Made by a program: the position numbers and the translations under genes. Below, one piece after another: positions 49,101-61,000 of a stretch of 64,000 bases of DNA. Source of the DNA: Paragordius varius (Eukaryota > Nematomorpha); assembly GCA_964247055.1 (NCBI GenBank), contig OZ176053.1, positions 3,720,001 through 3,784,000 of the forward strand. The letters are read 5' to 3'. The notes beneath the pieces are model-generated. The model was not told the DNA's origin. It did not search any database and saw only the letters and a program-made list of their open reading frames with translations. Positions within the stretch are counted from its first letter, which is position 1. Each line of letters begins with the position of its first letter.

Positions 49101-52100
49101 TAAAAAAGACATAATTATCTACGAGTATGTTTGGTTTTTATTCATTCATATATCTTAAATCTTTCAAATTTTGTATTTATGAATAGCAAAAAATCAGATT
49201 TGGTAACGATCCTAATTTATCAATTTAAAGGGCTGACCTCTATATATGTCCGCATTATATATAATCTTATTAGGCATGTGATCGTCTTTTAGCCTACAGA
49301 ATCGAACATAAAACCAAAAGTGGTAAGAAAATGGATCTAATCGCTAATCGTTTACGCATTGCGGTGCCCAAAAACATAGTACATTTTATTTTTTACTCAT
49401 CATTATTTATCCAATATTATTTTTTAAGGTAATTTTAAATCCCTTGTTACTTAATAATATTACCGAATCTTAAACTTAAAAACATTTATAAATAAAAATT
49501 AATAAATATGGGATAAAATGTGTTGTTCATCTATGTATATGTATATATATCCTTTATCAACTAACATTAACTTTTCTTATGTAAACTATTTTCTCAAATT
49601 CACTTTTGAATATTTCAAATTGACCTTAAAAAATTTTGTGTTTTCGGGCTAATAACTCATTACCAATATGAAATATATCTTTATGGCTTAGTTTATTATT
49701 TTTTTATTTTAATTTTAAACAAAATTTCCTTTTTTTTTAAAAAAAATATAGATAATTTTGAATCTTAAATAACCATAATTTATTTAAGGTGAATGCGAAT
49801 TGTTCAAGGGTGAATTTAAAATGTAAATGGTATATAATATCTTAAAAATTTAAGTTGGTGTAATACTTGTTTAAAATGAATCACATGTACTTTATTATTC
49901 ATAAAAACAACTATTTATGAATCTTTACTACTAACCAATATAAAAAGATTAAAAAGGCCCGTGAACCATTTATACCAGCAAAAGCTTTACAGCGCTTAGA
50001 ATTAAGGAGAGAAGCAAATAATCGCGTTACGCAAATGCTTGAAGAGAATATACATGACACTAAAATTGATATGGATGAACTTAGGTCCGAAATGATGATG
50101 GAAGCTGCTGAAGCTAAAAAATTGGTATTTATATTTTTTTGCAAAATTTCCAATAATTTTATTTTTTAAATTACCGAATTTCGTTCACCACAAATGCACT
50201 CCAAACAAAGTAAAAAGTTTACCAATATAGTTACTGCACCTTACTATGAGAACTTGATAATAGCTCTGACAAAACATATTTTTTGATTTTTATATTTAAA
50301 TCATAATTATTTTTATCCACCAAATTATTATCTTTGATGGGTATGATAATTCTATCCACCAATAATTATTTTTCTGATTCATTTTTTTGTCTTAAAAAAC
50401 TATGAATTTAAAAATAAATCGAAATTTGATAAAAAAAATTGTCAAAAATTTTGCAATTACCAATGTAAATATTAATCAGACATCACTTTCCACTTGATAG
50501 TGGTTGGCCTAACTCAATATTTATTTTGTTTGAAAATACCATCTATTTCGAATAACTCCTGTCTGGGCACTTAGACCATTAGAGAAAGTTTGATACATAA
50601 TTGTATATAAAAGTAATGGATTTTAGAAATTAAGCTTTTAAGTAGTTATAATTATATTATGTGTTTATTTTTTTACCAAACTTAACTATTCTTTGTTGGG
50701 GTAATATTTTTCAGAATCATCGAATTGCTGCAAGATTTTGCCTTTTTATGCATCATGCCTTTTTATATTATCTACCTTTTCAATAACACCATTTGTATTG
50801 TTAACACCAGTGGTATTCATCAAAAAATTTTGAAGGGTTAAAAAAAAATTTTCCTTGTCTCATTGGCCGTATGAAAATATTTTAAGGCTGTTTGACCTAT
50901 TTGCAAACATTTCTACTCCAAATAAGTACATCAAAAAATTATATATTTCAGGACCATAAAAAGAACTTGTAAGGCCGCATTCGACCCGTAGGCCGCGGTC
51001 TGAGTGCCACTAGTTTAGACTTATTATAATTTTCGCAATATCATATTTTCGATAAATAGATTCGTTTCATAATAAACCTATTTTATTTATTTAGGAAAAA
51101 GATATTGAACAGGAAGAAGGTGATGATTATGTGTTAGATTTGAAAAAACGGTATGATTTGCCAAACCCTGATCATAAGTATGATGCTATTCCTGAAATTT
51201 GGGAAGGAAAAAATATTGCTGATTTCATCGATCCAGATATAATGAAGGTTGCGGAATCTTAATTAGAGTCATTTTTTTATAAAACAATTCTTTTTTGGCC
51301 TTAATATAGCAATAGAATCGAATCACCTTAAATGTATAATAAATTGTTTTTTCTTTAGAGATTGGAGGAATTGGAACAAGACGAAGAATTTAAAGTATCC
51401 TCCGGTTTTTATGACGACTATGAAGATTTCGAAGATGAGGAAAAATATGAAAGCATCAAAGATTTGGCTAAGAAGTAAGTTAATTTTTAACTCTTTTGCA
51501 ACACAATTTGGATGTAAAATTTTAATAATTTTTGTAATCAAAAAGATTCCCTTTCACGATTATAATGCGACATTATGTCTTCGTGCGTATAAAAGTTCTC
51601 ATAATTTTGTGGTAAATTAGAATAGATCGCAAACAACATTGAATTTCTGTTTTTTCAACCATATATATATTTTTTTGACCATTGCATGAGTTCCTTTGTC
51701 TCATAAAAATATAAAGGGTTAAAATTTGTTTTCAGACTTTTATTATTCATTATTTAGTTTATACCAATTTTTTATCATTTATTTTTTGACCTGGTATATA
51801 GGATTCGTAACAAAAAAATGTTGATTATGGCTGAAAGTCGAAGAAATAAATTTAGCAATAAACGGCGTTTGCCTCGAAATAAGGTGGCTAAGAACGCGAC
51901 TGCTGCTGAAGAGCTTCAAGAACACATGGCTGATTTGGGAGCCACGCATTTGAAAGCGATTGATTTCGTAAATTTTCTTGCTTTTTATATTGTTTTACCT
52001 CATGGTAATCGTATTTTACAAATTAAAAAATTTTTCTTAATAAATCTATATATTTTATTGTTAAAACTTATCTAAGTTACACAATTAAGAATCGATGGTT

Positions 52101-53066
52101 TTACAGCAAAAACATTTGCCTAGATTTGCGTATAAAAAGTTTGCAAATACATTATTAGATTATTTCAGTTTCTATATAAATACGGAATTACTAAGTATAA
52201 ACATGCAATTTTTAATTTCCTTTTATAAGTTGATTTATAAACGCTTTAGAAAAATCTTAACAAATCTAACATACGAAAACGCAAACGTTATTTTACTATG
52301 GATGAAGACGATGCCGATAACATTAATGATGATTCCATGGAAGTTGACAATACAAATAAAGGTTTATTACTGTTTGATTACAGCGAATTAATTGTTGTAA
52401 AATCCTGATTTTTATATTACAATTACTATAGCGTTCATCAATTAATTTCTATCATTTTTAGGTAATTTGCAATTACAATTGCGCGGCAAAAAACGGAAAC
52501 ACATGGCTTTGATGGGAGTTCAACCATCGAAAAATGCAACCGGAACTAAAAAAATGACTTTAGTCAAAAAGGCAAGAATAGACCCGGCCACAGGAGCAGT
52601 TTCTAGTAATATACGTGGCCCGCTGCGGAGAGATCTGCAAGGAATTCGGGATAGAGAGGTTTTTTTATTTATATTACCTTATTGCTTGTTGGTATTTCAA
52701 GATAAAGTTCGATTGTACTTAAATTGTTTTAATTTTAGTGTTTGACAAACCTCCCTAGTTAACGATAATCATAATTTTATATATATTCGATTTTTTACGA
52801 ATTTACATAATTCCAATTAAGATTTTATAATAACTCATGAAAAATCAACGAATTGATGTTTTTTACATATACTCTAAGTTTTTTGACTAATAATTTTTTT
52901 TTAATTGCAAAAGATGAAACTTCAAGTTGATCGAATGAGTCAAAAAGCTCTCATTCCATTTAACATGGATGGTCGGGTAGGTGAAGCTGATCGCCATATT
53001 CATGATTGGAAACCAAAACATTTGTTTTCCGGAAAACGAAAAATGGGTAAAACTCAAAGGCGTTAA
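46199..53066 (+). CDS. NOG1: Nucleolar GTP-binding protein 1 (NOG1/GTPBP4), 16 exons
   Basis: OBG-family GTPase of the nucleolus, needed for 60S ribosomal subunit maturation. Exons: 46199-46246, 46269-46375, 46398-46649, 46747-46900, 46973-47065, 47484-47633, 47709-47750, 48577-48837, 49274-49378, 49948-50124, 51095-51247, 51359-51474, 51802-51967, 52250-52361, 52462-52658, 52914-53066. About 761 residues (human 634). N-terminal landmarks: [57 protein letters not shown]. GTPase motifs: G1 GFPNVGKS (175-182), the FTTKS region, G3 DTPG (221-224), G4 NKID (289-292). C-terminal NOGCT region: [18 protein letters not shown], then [20 protein letters not shown]. Acidic and Asn-rich insertions after the G4 motif explain the extra length. 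Introns 1 and 2 are 22 bp each. The exon 10 start (49948 or 49957) and the exon 13/14 boundary are less certain. Confidence 0.95.
47810..48084. mobile_element. hAT-type MITE in NOG1 intron 7
   Basis: CAGGGGTGCCCAACATGCGG at the left and, inverted, CAGGGGTGTCTAACACAAAT at the right; 275 bp. The flanks share TTTAGA on both sides, as in an imperfect target duplication. This insertion accounts for a third of an unusually long intron. Confidence 0.75.
49600..49845. repeat. MITE family B copy in NOG1 intron 9
   Basis: Left CAAATTCACTTTTGAA, right GAATTGTTCAAGGGTGAATT followed by AAATGGTATATAA, related to the 2660-3178 family. Ends are approximate. Confidence 0.5.
50809..51013. mobile_element. hAT-type MITE in NOG1 intron 10
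   Basis: Left end CAGTGGTATTCATC; right end AGGCCGCGGTCTGAGTGCCA then CTAG. Inner GGCCGCATTCGACCCGTAGG is typical of the family. Diverged, with no clear target duplication. Confidence 0.5.
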
Positions 53067-55078
53067 ACATTACATTTTTTTCATAATATATGTCTAGAAT
53101 AAATTGTAATAAATTTATTTCAAACGTTGACGAAATTCATTTTTGCTATATTGCATTAAGCATGTGCAAAAATGGTTAAAAAAATAAATTTTGTTTACCC
53201 TAAAAATTATAATTAATACAATTAAAATTTATTTCGATTCATAGGGTTGATTGAAAAGTCAAACAAATGGTCACTTTTTTTTATTGATTGATTTTTTCAT
53301 AGTCGTTTGACAAGCAGAAGTTTTGAGAGCGCTTTTTATGCGTTTCGGTCCTTTGTGATTGCCAACGGTGAAAGTAAGTTGTACGTAAATTATTGCGTTT
53401 CAGTATTTCAAGATATATCTTAGGTGTGTTGTCGCATCATGTGAACTAAGATAGCGAATTTATCATCATTATATATTATGTGCTATGTTTGGTTTAATTT
53501 TAGTTCGGTATAGAAAACTTATCTGCTAGTCATTTAGTGTTTGGCATCCATTTTTTATTTTTTTGGTAAAATATCAATTTTAAAATTTATAAAGCATGAC
53601 TGTTTTGTTTATGATAGTTAAACAGGAGTCATAAAAAATTTAGTTCACTCTTTGTAAGCGGAAAAAATGCTACACAGTGCGCACAAAATTATATATAATA
53701 TAATATATATATGTATCATTCCATAATTGAGAACTTCAGTATGCCGAATTTTTATGATAAAAGCGGTTATAAAAAATAAAAAGTTATTTTCTGCAAAAAG
53801 TCGAAAAATGTATTTGTTTGATAGATTAATATAGAGGAGACCCTTAACACTCCATTACTTTTAGGGTAGTTTTATATCCTAGAGCGATTTGAAATTGAAC
53901 ATCTAAAAAAGTATATAAGGTGTTAAGCCGAATTTGATTATTTCTCTTTAGCCTTTTAGCATTATGCAAAAAAGTTATTTTTTAAAAAAATGTAAAATTA
54001 TAAAAAATAATTATCTTAAACTTTTTTCCGACATTTTTTTCTATAATTTTATTTAAATCGCTAATGCAACAGTTAAATAAATCCATATTATGGTTTGAAA
54101 ATGTGAAGGATTAACATTAAAAAGCTTAAAAGCTTATATTTTTCCAGAAAAAAATGATATATTTTGATTTTAATATTAGGTGTTCGTTTCAATTATGCTT
54201 TCGAGTTGTAACTCTAGAAGTTACAAAACTGTAAACAATATAAGCTTCTTTATCTAATTCATGAGAACAATGATTGATAATCAAATTTTAACTAAACTTT
54301 TAAAACTGTAGTTTAAGTACAAATTTGACCTATGGGATATACTACCCCAATATGTAAAATAGGATAAAAAGTTAAGGGGTAATTAAGTGTTAGTTCTCAA
54401 AACGAATTAATACAATTTTTTAATATATGTAAATGTAGCCAATTTATCGTTCTAGTAAATTATTTAAGATTATGATAAATGTATATTTTTAATAATAGGT
54501 ATCCACGGGAGTGATGTAAATATATAAATCTCTTTAAACAAATTTTTTTACTAAAATCTGCCAATTTTTGTTTTGATAATACTAAAAAATATAATTCCAG
54601 GTACTAAACCGAGAATTTAATTGTGTAGGATTTCATTCGGTTGTTAACTTCATTGGTTTTAAACTTTTTTCCCACATACACTTCTAATAACCATTTTTGG
54701 GTAAGATGATTTTATATATGTCTAAGAATATCGCCCCAGATGAAAGCTTTAATTGGTTTTTGTTACAAATATGGTTTTTAACCAAAGACACTAATATTTA
54801 TAAGATAATAATAATAGTTTAAGTAAATTTGCACAATTAATACACAAAATAACTTGAAATTATAGGTATATTCTGATATAATAATAATCTATCAGAGATG
54901 CTTTTTGTCGGGCTTAAGAATGTAAAAAGAAAGTTAATTTACTCTATCAAAATACTAGCGCACATTATGGTGATGAAAACTAATTGCTTCTTCCCAAAAA
55001 TATCATTAAAATATAATCAAATATTAAACATGCATAAAATCGGGGGGTATATAAAGTATGTGGGGATATATATATATA
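53067..55078. other. Spacer downstream of NOG1
   Basis: No gene. A mariner-like end is at about 53246-53420 (GGGTTGATTGAAAAGTCAAA) with no transposase following. A family E copy lies at about 53830-54330. The frame 54898-55089 looks like chance. Confidence 0.5.
53830..54330 (+). repeat. Repeat family E, copy 2
   Basis: Matches 8660-9060 over CATCTAAAAAAG, TTAAGCC, ATGTAAAATTA, AAGCTT..AAGCTTA and GGTGTTCGTTTCAATTATGC. Diverged, non-coding. Confidence 0.55.
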
Positions 55079-56036
55079 GGGTGGGGTGATAAAAAAGTGG
55101 CAAGCGTGGCAAGTTGAGCAAGTTTACTTAAGCCAGCAAGTGTACACTTGAAGATCGGTGATAAAAAATACACTTAAGTCAAGTCTTTTGCTTGTAAATG
55201 TAACATTTTTTTGCCAACCAATTCGAATTTTACAGAATTTTTTTTGATCATTTTCAGCCAAAATTTATGAAATAAGGCACAAAAAGATAAACAATTAATA
55301 CAACATGCATAATGACGTTTCTTATTTAATATTGTAGAATTTTTTAAATATCGAGCCTAATAATAATTTTTAGATTGATGAAATCGCCCTTAAAATACTT
55401 TCCATTTCTTTATCACATTACATTTGTTTGGAATCCGTTGGCAAATATAATGGGAAGATGTTTATACAACATAACATAATTATTAAAAAACATTACATTC
55501 GAAATAAATTTATGATAAAATAAATTCTTTACATTGATTAATAGTGAAGCAACCTTTTGCTTTTAATAAGCGAAGATTTGAAACAAGATTAATATTTAAT
55601 TATTAAATTTTTGAGAATTTAATTTTTTTGCGGTCACGGAATCGATATATTTAGCATATTTTTATATGCCCTGTTTTTTATTTAGCAGAGTTTTTCTATA
55701 AATTTATCCTCTTTTGTATCCACCCATTGAATAGATTCCAAAATTAATCAAATTAAAAATTTATAGCATTAACAAAGGTTTGAATTACATACAACCTAAA
55801 TTTTATATATAAATAGTTACCAAAATAATTTTATACATATTATCTGTCAAGTGTGCCCTACACCACACTTGCAAAATCTTTAAGTTTTACTTGATCATAT
55901 GATTTTTTATCACCTCCTTATCAAGTTTTCTTGCTTGACTTAAGTCGTGTAATGTTAAATTTTTTTATCACAAGAAAGCAAGCTGTGACTTGAAAAACTT
56001 GCAAGTCAAGTCATAAAATTTTTTATCACCCAACCC
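55079..56036. mobile_element. Non-autonomous DNA element with inverted ends, 958 bp
   Basis: Terminal inverted repeats: GGGTGGGGTGATAAAAAA at the left and, read inverted, GGGTTGGGTGATAAAAAATT at the right. The subterminal 100-180 bp on each side are packed with CAAG/CTTG words (TGGCAAG, GTCAAGTC, ACTTGCAAGTC) and further copies of GATAAAAAA. The interior is A+T-rich and non-coding. The ends abut TA-rich flanks, so the target duplication cannot be read. The superfamily is unknown; the subterminal repeats recall foldback- or hAT-like elements. Confidence 0.75.
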
Positions 56037-58030
56037 ATATAATAAATAGATGATTGTATGAGATTTCTCACGGTTTTGGTTTTCGGGTTTATAAGTAATA
56101 TAAGAAAGTTTGCCACTTTTGTGGCAACTACTAACTAGAAAACAGAAAAATTTTATTCTTTGATAAATATGGTAAAAGCTAAATCAATGGTACCCACCAA
56201 AAAAATATGGCGGGCAGAATTTAATTATGCTTTTGAAGGACCATATATAACGATATTGCATAGCTTTGAGATACATACTCAATGTCCACGAAAAATACAT
56301 ATTAATAGGAAAATTATCAGTATATTGATATGGTGCTGAATTTGACACCTACAAGTGATTTGACACTTCGATTCAAATAGGGGTCTCTAAGTTCTAAATT
56401 AAATTTATTATTTTTAAAAAACAACAAAAGGAAACGGTCCCTATTTAAATTTGTGCTTCTATCCTAATAAAATTATATAGATAAGCTAAAATATTCAGAA
56501 CAATTTCGTTTAAAAAAATTTCAAGTCAAACTACGGCCATTTTTTTGCAAATTTTTGCAAAATATCGTGTTCATTTATTTTTAAAGGTATAATTAAAGCT
56601 AGTTATATTTTTAAATCACATATATCATCAATAGAAATATGAAAAGTGGTTTAATTATTTTCAATTGAGACAGTGCACACATGTCTCGTTGATTAAGTTC
56701 TTATCTTTAGGTTTTACAATCAAATAATTTTAAACAGGCCTGACGTATCCAACTACCCCAATTTAAATCAAAGGACTGAAATCAAGTGATGTTTTCAAGT
56801 GTTGAATAAGTTATTATTTTGTAGAAACTTCTCCGTCAGAAGATGGCAAAATTGGCTAATTCTTGAAAAAACATTCTTTGATGTAAATATTTAGAATATA
56901 ATTAAATTTTTTGTGGTACATACTCGGTCATATTTATTTTAATAATCCCATTTAGGAAGAATTTGATACTTTCGGAGTCTACCTCTAAAATTTAAAATTT
57001 CATAAAAATATTAGTTGCTTTTATGGAATGCAAACTTTGGTTATATATTTTGGTATGACGTTAGCTTTCATCAAATTTAATTTAACCATATGTACTCTAA
57101 TTTTACCATTTTCGATATGAATCTGTTACCACAAAAGTGTAAATAACTTTTTTAAATCATTGGTAAGGGCCCAAACGAATAATGATAATCCTAATATAAT
57201 TTCCTCTCAAAATCGATATCATATTTGGCTGATTCTGTGTAATAACATATCCGCACAAAATAAATTTTTATACGATAAAAATCTTATATCAAAAGAACGA
57301 AAATTATTTTGAATTCTAAAAAATAAATAACTGTCTAAAGTTGTTTTCTATTATATAAATTTATTTAATAAAATATGAGTATGAATGATTCAGGACCATA
57401 AGAAAGCATCTTTAGGTCTGTATGGGGCCTGTTATTCGTGGTTTGAGTATCACTTACACTTTTTTAGATTTTTCGTGTTTTGAACTACGCTAAAACTAGA
57501 AAAACAATTTAATTAACTCAATTCAATTTGTGGCATCTAACCTCAGATTACATTTAAGTTAATTTTGAAAACTAATGCAAAAAACGGTTTTAATTTAATT
57601 TACTTGTATCGTAATAAAAATCATATAAATATGCCAAAAAATCTAAATAATATTTAGCATTGAGAAAAAAATTATATCAAACCACTAGGATGCCATTTTT
57701 ATTATAAACATAAATATGAATTTATTTTGCATTATTTTTCAATGGTTTTATTTTTTTCATATTTTCAAAAATATTTGATAAACATGCCTGGAGTCCCCAA
57801 CGACCGCAATTTGTATTTGATGACTGAAATGAATGTGTTGTATCCAAGTGTTAGGTAAAAAGTTTTAAAATATCTTTAATATATTTACTTTTTCAAAAAT
57901 ATTTTATTTTAAACAGGCCCATCGTCAACTACTCAAATTGTATCTGAGGACTGTAGATATGATTTTTATCCAATACATATCCCTGCTTACACAACATTTT
58001 CATGCATTTTTTGGTTAGGAACCGGTAGGC
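56037..58030. other. Spacer upstream of the NKRF-like gene
   Basis: Two family A MITE copies (56345-56800 and a partial one at 57540-57850), plus a third end-like piece near 57915-57960. A hAT-MITE-like end is at about 57417-57460. No gene. Confidence 0.5.
56345..56800 (+). repeat. MITE family A, copy 4
   Basis: Left TTTGACACTTCGATTCAAAT, interior GGAAACGGTCCCTATTTAAA and TGCTTCTATCCTAATAAA, right AACAGGCCTGACGTATCCAA then CTACCCCAATTTAAATC. Collinear with 19196-19790. Confidence 0.65.
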
Positions 58031-61000
58031 ATGTCTGATCTTACAAGATATCGGGATCAAAATGAATCTTCATCAGAGTGGAACTATCGAAAATCTTTTT
58101 TAGAATATTATTACGAAGAATACAAAAATAATATAAATTATTTAATCTGTTTATCTAAAATATATTCAAATATGAAATATCTTGGTTGCAGGTGATTCAA
58201 TATGTTATTTTTTAGTTATGCAGTTTTGATGCAAGAAAAAGTTAAAGACATGGCTAAATTATTGCAATCGGGTAAGGATATTAATTTATAGTAGATCAAT
58301 AAAACTATTATAGATAAAGTTTTAGACTCAAATATCTTAAATAATATAATCGATAATAAATTACCGAAAATAAATATTAATTATCTGCAAGAAAAAGGTT
58401 TGAACTTGGATGAATCAATAGTCCCTTCAAATAATTATAAATTGCTTGCCAAAAATAATTTGTATAAAATTTTTGAAAACACAAACAAAAATATACCCAA
58501 CATTTCTAAATTAAAGTATCTATAACAAATTACTTTTAAGCGAAATATTTAATTTGGATGAGTTTCCTTTCTTCATCGCCCAGAACAGTATTGTATTAAA
58601 AAGCTATTTTTCTGCCACATTTGATATAGTTATGGATGAAAAAGGATTTTTGTATATTTTTTGGTAATGAATAATTAGTGGTGTTGTTTATGTGAATGGT
58701 TATGAAATATCCAGTGCGGGTCCATTATCATCTAAACAAGAAGTTCAAAATATTTTAACCAGACATGTCTTAAACGTTTTCCAATTTTTTTGCCCCTTTA
58801 TAATTGAAGTAATTGTATTATTAACAAATTTTAGAAACAAGTTTTACCACAATCCAATTACAATCAAATTTTTGGTGCCATAGATCCAACCACGGTAAGA
58901 TATTAATTATAAAACCTTTTGATGTTGCCAAATTTTTAATTATAAATTACAAAAATCGGTTTGGCGCACGTACATACCAAGCTTAATTCGAAAACAAATG
59001 TAAGGTTATACATTTTAATAGTTACTTGAAAAAATAAATCAAAAGTTAAAATATAATTTTAAGTAGTAGGGCTTATCGGTTATGGATGTACTCATGCCTA
59101 TTAATTTTAGACTTAAAATAACTAGTTGTAAACCTTGTTGCGTTTACTTATGATTAAAATATAAATAATAAAATTATGTCGTTACGATGTGATAAATTTT
59201 TTATCAAGTTAACCAGGTGTAGTCAAAAATTTAAATATAATTATCGACAGTAGGGCTTACAAGTTATGGAAGCACTCATGACTATTAATTTAGGCTCATA
59301 AAATAGCTAGTTGTAAACCTTTCATCTACTTTTACTTATAATTAAAATTAGAAAAAAAATAAATATAAAATTATGTCTGTTACGATTTGATATTATTTTT
59401 ATCAGGGTAACCAGGTGTAGTCAAAAGTCTTTTTCGGGTTTTTGGTAAATAAACCTAATTTCAATCAAAAATCAATTATTTAATCCTGCGTGTGGCCAAT
59501 TAATGCGAAGGGATAATAGTTTAAACGCCTGGTTAGGAGAGTACGGCAGATGCGGTAGAATTTCTCATCTAAGCGCTTTTAAGATTTTTCACGGGTTTCA
59601 CATGTGAGACTGACAGCAAAATCTTTTTGCACTGACTTCTGACCCATTCCCGTTTTTTGATTAATGTATGATTTGAATTAATTTTGGGTTGGCGATAGCC
59701 TTTTACGTTTCCCAGTGCTTCAAAATTTTCGAATGTACAATACCCCTCTGGTCTCATCAGACACGGAGAATGGTCTTTTTGCCGTAGCGATTTGGCTTTG
59801 GTACTGCTGAATGGCTCTCGTGAAAGCCAATATTTCTACCACTTACCCGTAACTTAAGGCAATAACGAGTTCTTTTGCTTGAAGCAGGATATCACAAGTC
59901 AATTTGCGATTTTGGGTTTGCTTTCACATAAATTGTATTGAACCCATATACGGAGTGTATTGGTTTTCCCATTGCTCATAGACATAAATGTTTTCGTCAT
60001 ACATAAAAAATCCTGGAAGTTGCCCTATAAAAACTCTTTTTATAACATTCGAAATTGTGTGGTCTACCATATAATTCACATTCATCAACTTTTAATTTTC
60101 GAAACCATGTTTCAAATGTTATCTATGAAGTATCTTCATCAATATTTCTACCAGCAATCGATATCAACATTTTTCTTTTAATGTTATAAATAGGTGCCGC
60201 AAATATTCAATTTCAGACACAAAATTAGAAATGGTTACTGAATGATAATAACTTCTTGAATGATCAAATATCATTAATGTGTTTACTGATACCAACTTTA
60301 TTTTAACTTGTTCAACTGCTGCTTAGTGCTGCTTTGTCTAACACAATGATACATTGTTGCTTGCTCAATGGTTTAGTAAAGTTGGTGTAGTTTTTTCAAG
60401 ATATAAAAAAATTTATTATGCTAATTTACCATTACCAAAAACGTTCTTAGTTCTTTTTTATTTTTCATGTAGTTGTATATTGTGGCTTTAAATTTATCTG
60501 ACGGGCGCGTACCGAATCTGTCTAAATTATAATTAATTTATTTATTTTGTTTATGAACCGCATCGCATTTCTATGTTCTGTATTATCAACTTCAGGAATT
60601 ACAACGTCATCTAAATAGACAATCGAAATTTTTGCGTTTTTCAGCAAACTTTATAGAAACATTTAGAAAATGATTGGAATTCATGTAAAACTAAACGGCG
60701 ACTTTCAATTCGTAATAATTTTAAGGCCTCGTTAATCGGTAATTGTAAGGCGTCGCAAAGGTCAATTACTCTAAATGCTGATTTTTTATTTTATTAAGAA
60801 ATATATACCGAATAATATCGGATTCATTGTTGCAACCCGCGTGGGTTCGGATCCCTTTTTCGTCGCCAGTAAGGATATGATAATTTTATTTATTCAGGAA
60901 ATAATGTTTTGTACGAGTTGATCACAGATGTGTCATAAAAATGTGTATAAATAATTACAACACAAAAATATCAAATGTGTATTGTTAATATGCGTAAATG

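Noticed and set aside
53246-53420. A second mariner transposon
   Set aside because: Only an end-like sequence (TTGATTGAAAAGTC) is visible. No transposase segment or second terminus follows, so it is noted only as a possible solo end.
58657-58678. A 15-bp intron in the NKRF-like gene
   Set aside because: A donor at 58664 would give a 15-bp intron, but a donor at 58652 gives a 27-bp intron that keeps frame and fits the size class of its neighbours.
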